Below are positions 1 through 6,096 of a DNA stretch of 9,899 bases, piece after piece (the stretch's first letter is position 1; each line of letters opens with the position of its first letter). Both the position numbers and the translations under genes were made by a program. The notes under the pieces are model-generated. The model was not told the origin of the DNA and searched no databases. It saw only the letters and a list, made by a program, of their open reading frames with translations. Origin of the DNA: Bacteroidia bacterium (GTDB taxonomy: Bacteria; Bacteroidota; Bacteroidia; Cytophagales; Cyclobacteriaceae). The DNA lies in NCBI GenBank assembly GCA_016650355.1, contig JAENVX010000424.1, forward strand, positions 1 to 9,899, in the 5' to 3' direction.

Positions 1-934
1 CGACAACCATGAATTTAAGTACAGGATCTTCCCTCACCTTATCCCAGGCTCCTCTTAATGTAAGCAATCCGTTTATCATACCACCCCATGACGGCGCAAT
101 AAGCATTATTGAAAAAGCAGTACCCAGTGACTGCGCCCAGTCGGGAAGCGATGTGTATAATAAGTGATGAGGACCAGCCCAGATATAAATAAAAATGAGC
201 GACCAGAAGTGTATGATGGATAATCTATAAGAATAAACTGGACGGTTGGCTGCTTTGGGCAGGAAGTAATACATCATACCAAGGAATGGCGTGGTAAGAA
301 AGAACGCTACTGCGTTATGACCATACCACCATTGCACGAGGGCATCCTGCACGCCAGCATAGAAAGAATAGCTTTTGAAAAAATTCACAGGCATTGCAAA
401 TGAATTGACAATGTGTAGCACCGCCACCGTGACAAACGTGGCAATGTAAAACCAGATGGCTACATACATGTGTCTTTCCCTCCGCCTGATAATCGTGCCG
501 ATCATATTCCATCCGAAAACCACCCAGATAAGCGCGATAGCGATATCGATAGGCCATTCTAATTCTGCATACTCTTTTGAGGTGGTGAGACCTAACGGTA
601 GGGTGATGGCGGCTGCAAGTATGATCAGCTGCCATCCCCAGAAATGTATCCAACTAAGTGTGTCGTTGAACATCCGCGTTTTCAACAAACGTTGCATGGA
701 ATAGTACACTCCGGCAAACATTGCATTGCCTACAAAAGCAAAGATTACCGCATTTGTATGTAATGGGCGTATTCTGCCAAAAGTGGTATACTGTAAATCA
801 AAATTCGCAATAGGGTAAAAAAGCTGGATGGCTGCCAAGAGACCAACCGACATGCCCACGATTCCGAAAATAACTGTGGCAATAATAAATGCTTTGACAA
901 TTTTATTGTCGTAGTGGATTTTCTCAAGTTCCAT
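1..934 (-). CDS. ccoN: cbb3-type cytochrome c oxidase subunit I (CcoN), N-terminal 311 codons, cut by left edge
   Basis: This is the catalytic heme-copper subunit of a high-affinity cbb3 oxidase in the cytoplasmic membrane, which reduces O2 to water and pumps protons. Reading the minus strand from the ATG at 934-932 gives an uninterrupted frame to base 2. Ligand residues expected for the C-family oxidases are visible: His59 in RPLHTNA (low-spin heme b), His206 in WYGHNAVAFF (CuB), and His256-His257 in WAGPHH (CuB), with Tyr250 six residues before His256, the position of the cross-linked tyrosine. These sit one residue lower than the Pseudomonas stutzeri CcoN numbering as I recall it, which supports the chosen start. 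Several hydrophobic helices are evident. The C-terminal part, and any fused CcoO as is common in Bacteroidota, lies outside the window. The upstream side carries no ccoS-like gene. The family assignment is very secure. Confidence 0.95.
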   Translation of the reverse strand, partial: MELEKIHYDNKIVKAFIIATVIFGIVGMSVGLLAAIQLFYPIANFDLQYTTFGRIRPLHTNAVIFAFVGNAMFAGVYYSMQRLLKTRMFNDTLSWIHFWGWQLIILAAAITLPLGLTTSKEYAELEWPIDIAIALIWVVFGWNMIGTIIRRRERHMYVAIWFYIATFVTVAVLHIVNSFAMPVNFFKSYSFYAGVQDALVQWWYGHNAVAFFLTTPFLGMMYYFLPKAANRPVYSYRLSIIHFWSLIFIYIWAGPHHLLYTSLPDWAQSLGTAFSIMLIAPSWGGMINGLLTLRGAWDKVREDPVLKFMVV

Positions 935-1016
935 AGATCGGCTCAGGGTTTATGATGATGGCCATAAAAGTAAAACCATGACGAGGGGCCAGATATGATG
1001 CTTATTAGTGAAAAAG

Positions 1017-1030
1017 GTGATTTTTGTCAG
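1017..1030. promoter_or_regulatory. Possible FNR/CRP-family binding site upstream of ccoN
   Basis: The core TGAT-TTTT-GTCA at 1018-1029 matches the FNR pattern TTGAT-N4-ATCAA at seven of ten positions and keeps the TGA-N6-TCA symmetry of the FNR/CRP family. Its centre lies about 90 bases before the ccoN start. A weak -7-like element (TATCTG on the minus strand, 996-991) lies at a distance compatible with a class II activator. cbb3 operons are commonly under FNR-type oxygen control, which makes the site plausible, but the match is imperfect and could be chance. Confidence 0.3.
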
Positions 1031-1065
1031 TAAAGACTAAAGGGCTGATTGGCTATACATTTAGA

Positions 1066-1081
1066 ATATGCTATTGCATAT
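1066..1081. repeat. Short perfect palindrome (ATATGC-TATT-GCATAT) between divergent genes
   Basis: A 6-4-6 inverted repeat lies between ccoN (minus) and the broken HEPN gene (plus), about 36 bases before the ATG of the latter. A second small inverted repeat, TGGTA-ACCA-TACCA, is at 1092-1105. Either could be an operator for the plus-strand gene. There is no T tract, so neither is a terminator. The function is not known. Confidence 0.3.
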
Positions 1082-1116
1082 CTTCCCGTGTTGGTAACCA
1101 TACCATTAGGACAACT

Positions 1117-1795
1117 ATGAAAACACAGACGTCTGACGAATTAAAAAAAGGATAGTTGACAAACTCGGATACGATTTCGGAACCTTACTCGGCTCGTTGT
1201 ACCTTGAAATACTCTGGATGACAAACAAGTGGCATGCTTTTAATGAACTGTTTTGTTCAAAATTATCTAGGATCGACCTGATGAATGAATCCTCATCATA
1301 CTTCTTTTTTACAGTTCAAGAAGTTTTAAGGGATGATTTGTTGTTAACTATTGCAAAATTGACCGACCCTCCTAAGTCAATAGGCAATAAAAAAACATCA
1401 CACTTAGGGGCATTGCACAATTCCTACGTAAAGACCATAGGGACAAACACGAAATTGACCTGAATTACATTTCTTGAAGAAGCGAAGTTTTGTCGGGACT
1501 GGAGAAATAGAAAAATAGCTCATGTGGACTATACATTAACGGCCAATTTACCCAACGTTACGCCATTAGAGCCTGCGACAAAAGAGAAACTAATATTAGT
1601 CATCAGTAAGATCCATGAACTATATAATAAAGTTTCTAACTACTATCTAAATAGCGAAACGCTGTTTAGCCTCAATGTCAATGGGACAACCCTCTACTTC
1701 GTACAATTGAAAGTGGTTTGCGTTTTGAAGAAGAAGTTAAAAAGAAAATGTTGCAAGGAACTTGGACAGACGACAATTTCAAAAGTAGAGTGTAA
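1117..1795 (+). pseudogene. Frameshifted HEPN-domain gene resembling the AbiU2 family
   Basis: Joining frames gives a coherent protein of about 225 residues. It starts MKTQTSDELKK at 1117, continues with IVDKLGYDFGTLLGSLYLEI and ELFCSKLSRIDLMNES, then DDLLLTIAKLTDPP, FCRDWRNRKIAHVDY (1488-1529), and ends GTWTDDNFKSRV with TAA at 1793-1795. The middle 'LLLTIAKLTDPP' block and the 'WRNRKIAH' motif fit the HEPN_AbiU2 family, and R503-505 to H1521-1523 (base positions) form the R-x5-H HEPN ribonuclease motif. Four indels break it: loss of one A in an A7 run at 1143-1149 (stop at 1153), loss of one A in a second A7 run at 1389-1395 (stop at 1461), one extra base near 1471-1475, and loss of one base near 1707-1709. 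The protein family assignment is from memory of its conserved pattern. HEPN proteins of this kind are linked to phage defence and toxin-antitoxin systems, but this copy should be inactive unless the sequence contains errors. Confidence 0.7.
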
Positions 1796-1819
1796 AGGCA
1801 CGGCTACAACACTAGTATA

Positions 1820-1851
1820 AAGAAGACCTGCCTGCAAAGGCAGATCTTCTT
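1820..1851 (+). terminator. Rho-independent-type hairpin after the HEPN pseudogene
   Basis: AAGAAGA-c-CTGCC pairs with GGCAG-a-TCTTCTT around a six-base loop (TGCAAA, 1833-1838), giving 12 base pairs with one internal mismatch. It lies 24 bases after the reconstructed stop. The T tract is short and is part of the stem, so termination could be bidirectional. Confidence 0.7.
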
Positions 1852-2038
1852 ATTGCTCACTTAATTATCGCACAATAGGATCCTTCCAAAATCGAATAGT
1901 CAAATCTATTCACTTTTGTTTCTGCTTTGAACTGCAGCCAGATATCCGACTTGACTACTAGCCTCTATTGTTTCTCTTATAGAAATATTCTAACCTGGAG
2001 GGTTCATAAATAATCTTGCCCGTTAAATGCGCGAAATG

Positions 2039-2094
2039 TGTAAAACTCTTACAGCAGGGTGTAACGGTGCCCAGTTGAAATGCTTACACATTTG
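2039..2094 (+). promoter_or_regulatory. Promoter 1: TGTAA direct repeat plus -7 box, for the first DUF3494 gene
   Basis: TGTAA is at 2039-2043 and again at 2060-2064, exactly 21 bases apart. The first half continues as TGTAAAACTCTTACA, itself an inverted repeat. A -7-like box CACATTTG lies at 2087-2094, differing from TAnnTTTG at the first base only. Its final G is 30 bases after the second TGTAA. The inferred transcription start is near 2100, so the second repeat falls at about -36 to -40. The same layout recurs at four other places in this window. A palindrome (CTTACA-CATT-TGTAAG, 2083-2098) covers the -7 box at this promoter only. Confidence 0.7.
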
Positions 2095-2184
2095 TAAGGT
2101 CAAATCGAAACTACTGAGTTTAACGGTGCGCAACGTTGCAGCTGGAAAAATTAACCGTGAGTTAAAGGTTTATGACAAAATAAA

Positions 2185-2994
2185 ATGAAAACAAAAATAT
2201 TTTTACCAATCCTAACAATTCTGTCCGCTGTTTTAATAGTTGGATGTGATCGTTTGAATGTTGAGCCGTCTCCCTCACGCAACCTTTCAAATGAATCGTC
2301 TTTTAGTGCCGATCAAAATCCTGCTCCCGGTCTGACTGGATCATTGGCAGGTGTCAATCTTGGAGTTGCTGGCAATTTTGTAATTCTGTCGAAGTCAGGA
2401 ATTACCGATGTTTATAAATCGGATATTACCGGAGATGTTGGCTCTAGCCCAATCACCGGTGCAGCACTTCTTTTAAGCTGCTCTGAAGTTGTAGGTACAA
2501 TTTATACGGTAGATGCTGCCGGACCTCTGCCATGCAGGGTAACGGATGCTACTATGTTAACATCAGCAGTTGGTGATATGCAAGCCGCATACCTGGATGC
2601 CGCTGGTCGTATTAATCCGGATTTTATAGAGTTAGGTGCCGGTAATATCGGAGGCCTAACCCTTACACCTGGTTTATACACATGGTCAAGCGCACTTATC
2701 ATCCCTACAGATATTGCAATTGCTGGCGGCCCTAATGATGTTTGGATCTTCCAGGTTGCTGGGACCATGACTATGAGTTCTGCTGTGAACGTTACCTTGA
2801 GTGGTGGTGCACAAGCAAAGAATATTTATTGGGTGACAGCTGGTGCTGTTACGTTAGGAACAACCAGTCATTTCGAAGGAAATATATTGGGAGCAACTGG
2901 GATCAATTTACAGACAGGCGCATCGATGAACGGAAGAATGTTGGCACAAACTGCTGTAACTCTTCAAATGAATACCGTTGTAGTACCACAATAA
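2185..2994 (+). CDS. DUF3494 (ice-binding-like) lipoprotein
   Basis: This 269-residue protein carries a lipoprotein signal: a lysine start (MKTK), a hydrophobic core and lipobox I-V-G-Cys21, so it should be anchored to a membrane, probably displayed at the outer membrane. After a Ser/Asn/Pro-rich linker (22-52), a single DUF3494 domain fills residues 57-269. Characteristic blocks are NLGVAGNFVIL, SDITGDVGSSPITG, AYLDAAGR, LTPGLYTWSSAL, GGPNDVWIFQVAG, LSGGAQAKNIYW and FEGNILG. The domain is a beta-solenoid in characterised ice-binding proteins; other members act as adhesins, so ice binding is only one possibility. Cys99 and Cys117 could form a disulfide. The start sits in an A-rich context (AAAATAAAATG) as is usual in Bacteroidota. 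A terminator follows at 3011 and a truncated tandem copy at 3271. Confidence 0.88.
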   Translation: MKTKIFLPILTILSAVLIVGCDRLNVEPSPSRNLSNESSFSADQNPAPGLTGSLAGVNLGVAGNFVILSKSGITDVYKSDITGDVGSSPITGAALLLSCSEVVGTIYTVDAAGPLPCRVTDATMLTSAVGDMQAAYLDAAGRINPDFIELGAGNIGGLTLTPGLYTWSSALIIPTDIAIAGGPNDVWIFQVAGTMTMSSAVNVTLSGGAQAKNIYWVTAGAVTLGTTSHFEGNILGATGINLQTGASMNGRMLAQTAVTLQMNTVVVPQ

Positions 2995-3010
2995 GTAATT
3001 GCCTAAAACT

Positions 3011-3041
3011 AAAGAGACTGCCGCAAAGACAGTCGCTTTTT
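3011..3041 (+). terminator. Hairpin terminator of the first DUF3494 gene
   Basis: AAAG-a-GACTG pairs with CAGTC-g-CTTT around a nine-base loop (3021-3029), followed by T residues. It begins 17 bases after the stop codon. Confidence 0.8.
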
Positions 3042-3190
3042 ACTTTTAGCGCAGTTCATTAAATTTTATCGAAGCTCGTTAGTTGTCAGCATTATAGAAT
3101 CAAGATTAAAATCACGTTGCAACTTTTTTTAGAATATGGGCTTTGCATCACCCAGATGATTTCGTCACCATTTGAAAGATCAGTGATGTG

Positions 3191-3245
3191 TGTAAAACTC
3201 TTCCTTTTAGATGTAATGCCTAGCGGGGCCAATCATATTCCTTTG
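3191..3245 (+). promoter_or_regulatory. Promoter 2: TGTAA direct repeat plus -7 box, for the deleted DUF3494 copy
   Basis: TGTAA is at 3191-3195 and 3212-3216, again 21 bases apart, and the first half continues AACTCTT as in promoter 1. TTCCTTTG at 3238-3245 is the -7 candidate, with its last G 29 bases after the second repeat. The leader just after it (3242-3258) matches promoter 1's leader (2091-2107) at 14 of 17 positions, so this is a duplicated promoter. It also shares an upstream ATCAGTGAT stretch (3179-3187) with promoter 5 (6000-6008, ATCAGTGAT). Confidence 0.65.
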
Positions 3246-3258
3246 TGAAGTCAAACCG

Positions 3259-3492
3259 GGTACGCTTGAAATGAGTTCTGCCGTAAAAATTATCTTGAGT
3301 GGTGGAGCGCAAGCAAAGAATATTTTCTGGCAAGCTTCTGGTGCCGTTACCTTAGGAACGACTAGTCATTTCGAGGGAAACATATTAGGTCAATCAGATA
3401 TTAATTTACAGACAGGCGCATCTATCAATGGAAGGATGTTGGCCCAAACTGCTGTAACTCTTCAAATGAGGGCAGTGGTGGTACCAAAATAA
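3259..3492 (+). pseudogene. Internally deleted tandem copy of the DUF3494 gene (C-terminal 73 residues only)
   Basis: From the ATG at 3271, 222 bases align without gaps to 2773-2994 of the upstream gene, codons 197-269 plus stop, with most differences at third positions. Shared blocks include LSGGAQAKNI, AVTLGTTSHFEGNILG and GRMLAQTAVTLQM. Weaker similarity (GT-x-x-MSSA) extends upstream to about 3259. The first part of the gene, including the lipoprotein signal and about 190 codons, is missing, while the promoter and the first bases of the leader remain. The likely event is a tandem duplication followed by an internal deletion of about 650 bases with its junction near 3255-3262. The remnant keeps an open frame with an ATG, so a short cytosolic product could be made, but it lacks secretion and most of the solenoid. 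It is most likely non-functional. Confidence 0.75.
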
Positions 3493-3515
3493 AGTAGAGG
3501 AAATCAAAACATAAC

Positions 3516-3545
3516 AAAGAGCTACCGCGAGGTCAGCCTTTTTTG
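3516..3545 (+). terminator. Hairpin terminator after the deleted DUF3494 copy
   Basis: GCTACC pairs with GGT-c-AGC (one bulged base) around a GCGA loop, flanked by AAAG upstream and a run of six T residues (3539-3544). Its arrangement is like the terminator of the parent gene, consistent with a duplicated transcription unit. Confidence 0.75.
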
Positions 3546-3596
3546 TTTTCCAATGTTCATTAACATACCTATTCACTCAGAAAAATACTGGGAATC

Positions 3597-3652
3597 TGTA
3601 ACATCTTTCCAGCCATCTGTAACACTTTATGGTTCTGACTACTGCACCTTTG
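3597..3652 (+). promoter_or_regulatory. Promoter 3: TGTAA direct repeat plus -7 box, for csbD
   Basis: TGTAA is at 3597-3601 and 3618-3622 (21 bases apart). Here the second half is extended (TGTAACACTTT) and resembles the first half of the other sites. CACCTTTG at 3645-3652 ends 30 bases after the second repeat. The predicted transcription start near 3658 leaves a leader of about 35 bases to the csbD start. Confidence 0.7.
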
Positions 3653-3692
3653 GTCTAGTGATTATTCACATCCACTACTAACCCCATGGACA

Positions 3693-3890
3693 ATGACAAC
3701 GGAATTGCAAGGAGACTGGAACGAGATAAAAGAAAAGTTGAAACAAAAATTTGCCACCCTTACGGATAACGATGTATTGTTGGCAGAAGGCAAGCAGGAT
3801 CAGATGTTAGGTCGACTCCAGGTTAAACTTGGTAAAACAAGAGAAGAATTGCTTAAGATTATCGGTACGCTTTTTTCATCTGCTTTTTGA
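3693..3890 (+). CDS. CsbD-like stress-response protein
   Basis: This 65-residue, charged, soluble protein has the CsbD pattern: TELQGDWNEIKEKLKQKFATLTDND near the N terminus, then LLAEGKQDQMLGRLQVKLGKTREELLKII. Length and order match the family, which is small and general-stress-associated (named after the sigma-B-controlled Bacillus subtilis gene); its molecular role is not established. The ATG at 3693 was chosen because the family motif begins directly after it; an ATG at 3686 is in another frame. The gene sits between two DUF3494 transcription units and has its own copy of the shared promoter, which suggests co-expression. I see no clear terminator behind it. Confidence 0.9.
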   Translation: MTTELQGDWNEIKEKLKQKFATLTDNDVLLAEGKQDQMLGRLQVKLGKTREELLKIIGTLFSSAF

Positions 3891-3978
3891 AAAATAATGG
3901 ACCATCGATTTAGTAGACCCGCTGCTTTTTAAACACATAAAAGCATCAATAGGTGGGTGGGAGGAAATCAAAGACATA

Positions 3979-4034
3979 TGCAAGACTCTTACAGTGCCAT
4001 GTAACAATTTGCTGCGCAGGGGACCTCACCTTTG
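3979..4034 (+). promoter_or_regulatory. Promoter 4: TGTAA-type direct repeat plus -7 box, for the Ig-like/DUF3494 lipoprotein
   Basis: TGCAA at 3979-3983 (one change from TGTAA) is followed by GACTCTTACAG, and TGTAA lies at 4000-4004, again 21 bases on. CACCTTTG at 4027-4034 ends 30 bases after the second repeat and is identical to the box of promoter 3. The leader to the ATG at 4145 is about 105 bases. Confidence 0.7.
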
Positions 4035-4144
4035 CCATGTTAATGCTTGTTCACTACAACAGCATTGGCTATGAAGGATGCTTACGGACAATCGCACGTT
4101 GTTTTCTTCATTAAATAATTTCGAAGCGATTTAAACAAACTAAA

Positions 4145-5851
4145 ATGAAACTATTAAAAATGTTCCCGGTCTTAACAATGTTGTTGATCGTATTGGTGAC
4201 CGGATGTAAAAAAGATGATGACCCGGCCATTCGACCTACGGTGATTTCCACAGATCCACTTACCGATGCTACCAATAGAGGCATCGGTGAAAAGATTTCA
4301 GCAACGTTCAGTGTGGCAATGGATCCTTCCACCATCACAAGCTCTTCCTTTACACTAAAGCAAGGAACCGTTAGTGTTGCGGGGGAAGTAAGTTACACAG
4401 GCACAACGGCTTCGTTCACACCTACAGCAGCACTGGCACCAAATGCAGTCCACACAGCAACAATTACTACTGCATCTCAAAATGTGTCCGGAACGAGTTT
4501 AGCTGAAGACATGATCTGGAGTTTCACTACAGGCGCCCTGCCAGATACTTCGTTGCCGACAGTGACGTTGACAGATCCAGCGAACAATGCCACCGGAGTA
4601 ACCCTTAACAAGGCAGTGGTTGTAACGTTTAGTGAGGCGATGGATCAAACCACGATTACCGCTTTGACTTTTACTATAATGCAAGGTTCAACTTCCATTG
4701 CAGGAACGGTGACAAAGACAGGCACAACAGGAACTTTTACTCCCGCAAGTAATTTGGAATACAGTAAAATTTATACCGTAACCATTTCTACTGGAGCCAA
4801 GGATGTGGCAGGAAACGCTTTGGCAACTACCTATACGTCTAGCTTTACTACGGGAGCAGCACCGGATACTACAGTGCCAACAGTACTATCAACGGACCCA
4901 CTTAACAACGCGATAAGTGTTGCAAGCAATAAAATGGTAACCATAGCCTTTAGTGAGGCAATGACAGCGTCAACAATAAACGCTACTACGTTTACCTTAA
5001 ATCAAGGTACGACAGCTGTTACTGGTGTAGTGGCATATACGGAAACAACAGCAACATTTACACCTGCAACTGCTTTGGCAGCTAACACGGCCTATACCGC
5101 CACCATCACAACAGGAGCAAAAGATGTTGCAGGCAATGCACTTGCAACTGCTACCGTTTGGAGTTTCACAACGGCAGGTCCGTCATCAAATCTTGCACCG
5201 GTTGATCTTGGAGCAGCAGCTAATTATGTAATTCTTGCAAAAGCAGCAGTTAATAATAATCCTACTTCTGCCATCACGGGAGATATAGGATTGAGTCCTG
5301 CTGCCACATCTTTTATTACAGGATTTGCTTTGACAAACGCAACGGGATTAGCTACTTCCCCTCAGGTAACTGGGAATCTATATGCTGCCGACATGGCGGA
5401 TCCTACTCCGATTAACCTGACGACAGCAGTAAACAATATGATCACTGCTTACAACGATGCAGCAGGACGTCCTTCTCCGGATTTCTCTGAATTGGCGACA
5501 GGAAATATTGGTGGAAGAACCCTTACAGGTGGACTCTATAAATGGTCGAACACCGTTACGTTGCCATCCGATGTTACCATTTCAGGTGGAGCGAACGATG
5601 TATGGATCTTCCAGATCGCTGGTGATCTTACCATAAGCAATGCCGTGAATATGACGTTGATTGGCGGAGCTCAGCCAAAAAACATTTTCTGGCAAGTGGC
5701 GGGTACAGTCACGATCGGAACAACCGCACACTTTGAAGGAGTCATATTATCTCAGACAGGCATCACTTTTCAAACTGGCGCCTCATTCAAGGGTAGAGCC
5801 TTAGCACAGACGGTGGTTATCCTGGATGGAAATGCGATTACAATGCCTTAG
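4145..5851 (+). CDS. Lipoprotein with three Ig-like (Big_5) domains and a C-terminal DUF3494 domain
   Basis: This 568-residue protein starts with a lipoprotein signal (MKLLKMF, hydrophobic core, lipobox V-T-G-Cys21) followed by charged KKDDD. Three tandem Ig-like repeats occupy roughly 29-130, 136-235 and 240-341. Each has a 'P-T-V-x-x-T-D-P' opening, 'FSxAMD/T..TI', 'FTPA..L' and a closing 'SFTT'; repeats 2 and 3 also share GAKDVAGNALAT. They are followed by a DUF3494 domain at about 349-568 (VDLGAAANYVILAKA, AITGDIGLSPAA, AYNDAAGRPSPDF, GGANDVWIFQIAG, GGAQPKNIFWQVAG, ALAQTVVIL). The Ig-like domains probably act as a stalk that holds the solenoid away from the cell. The DUF3494 part is clearly related to, but diverged from, the lipoprotein at 2185. 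The start has the same A-rich context. The fold is known for the family; the ligand (ice, polysaccharide or another surface) is not shown here. Confidence 0.9.
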   Translation: MKLLKMFPVLTMLLIVLVTGCKKDDDPAIRPTVISTDPLTDATNRGIGEKISATFSVAMDPSTITSSSFTLKQGTVSVAGEVSYTGTTASFTPTAALAPNAVHTATITTASQNVSGTSLAEDMIWSFTTGALPDTSLPTVTLTDPANNATGVTLNKAVVVTFSEAMDQTTITALTFTIMQGSTSIAGTVTKTGTTGTFTPASNLEYSKIYTVTISTGAKDVAGNALATTYTSSFTTGAAPDTTVPTVLSTDPLNNAISVASNKMVTIAFSEAMTASTINATTFTLNQGTTAVTGVVAYTETTATFTPATALAANTAYTATITTGAKDVAGNALATATVWSFTTAGPSSNLAPVDLGAAANYVILAKAAVNNNPTSAITGDIGLSPAATSFITGFALTNATGLATSPQVTGNLYAADMADPTPINLTTAVNNMITAYNDAAGRPSPDFSELATGNIGGRTLTGGLYKWSNTVTLPSDVTISGGANDVWIFQIAGDLTISNAVNMTLIGGAQPKNIFWQVAGTVTIGTTAHFEGVILSQTGITFQTGASFKGRALAQTVVILDGNAITMP

Positions 5852-5889
5852 TACAATAAAAAAGAGTAATCAAAATTATAATTGAAGAG

Positions 5890-5915
5890 AAGCTGCCCTT
5901 AGGGGCAGTTTTTTT
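5890..5915 (+). terminator. Hairpin terminator of the Ig-like/DUF3494 gene
   Basis: CTGCCC pairs with GGGCAG around a four-base loop, with A residues before the stem and seven T residues (5909-5915) after it. It lies 39 bases after the stop codon and is the strongest terminator in the window. Confidence 0.9.
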
Positions 5916-6012
5916 GCCGTCCTATTTCGTGTATGGCGCTCACCCAAACGTTCATTTTAAGATAATCGAACAAAGCCTGATTTAATCCCAACTTAGAAGA
6001 ATCAGTGATTTG

Positions 6013-6066
6013 TGTAAGACTTATTCGCAAGACTGTAATTTCTGACCGCATGAATATCCTACCTTG
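6013..6066 (+). promoter_or_regulatory. Promoter 5: TGTAA direct repeat plus -7 box, for the AraC-type regulator
   Basis: TGTAA is at 6013-6017, followed by GACTTAT, and again at 6034-6038, 21 bases apart. TACCTTG at 6060-6066 is the -7 candidate (last G 28 bases after the second repeat), slightly shorter than in the other promoters. The start codon follows about 30 bases later. If the AraC-type protein binds these repeats, this is an autoregulatory loop. Confidence 0.6.
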
Positions 6067-6096
6067 TAAGGATTCCAGCCCTGAAATAAGCACCTT

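Noticed and set aside
456..704. Plus-strand open frame of 82 codons
   Set aside because: It lies antisense to ccoN, whose minus-strand frame is clearly conserved; it has no recognisable protein pattern.
745..927. Minus-strand open frame of 60 codons
   Set aside because: It overlaps ccoN on the same strand in another frame; the ccoN frame holds the heme-ligand motif here.
1852..2038. Gene-free stretch examined for tRNA, small ORFs or mobile-element ends
   Set aside because: No cloverleaf, terminal inverted repeat or credible small gene was seen.
2742..3062. Plus-strand open frame overlapping the end of the DUF3494 gene and its terminator
   Set aside because: It is another frame of the DUF3494 gene and runs through its terminator hairpin; no family pattern.
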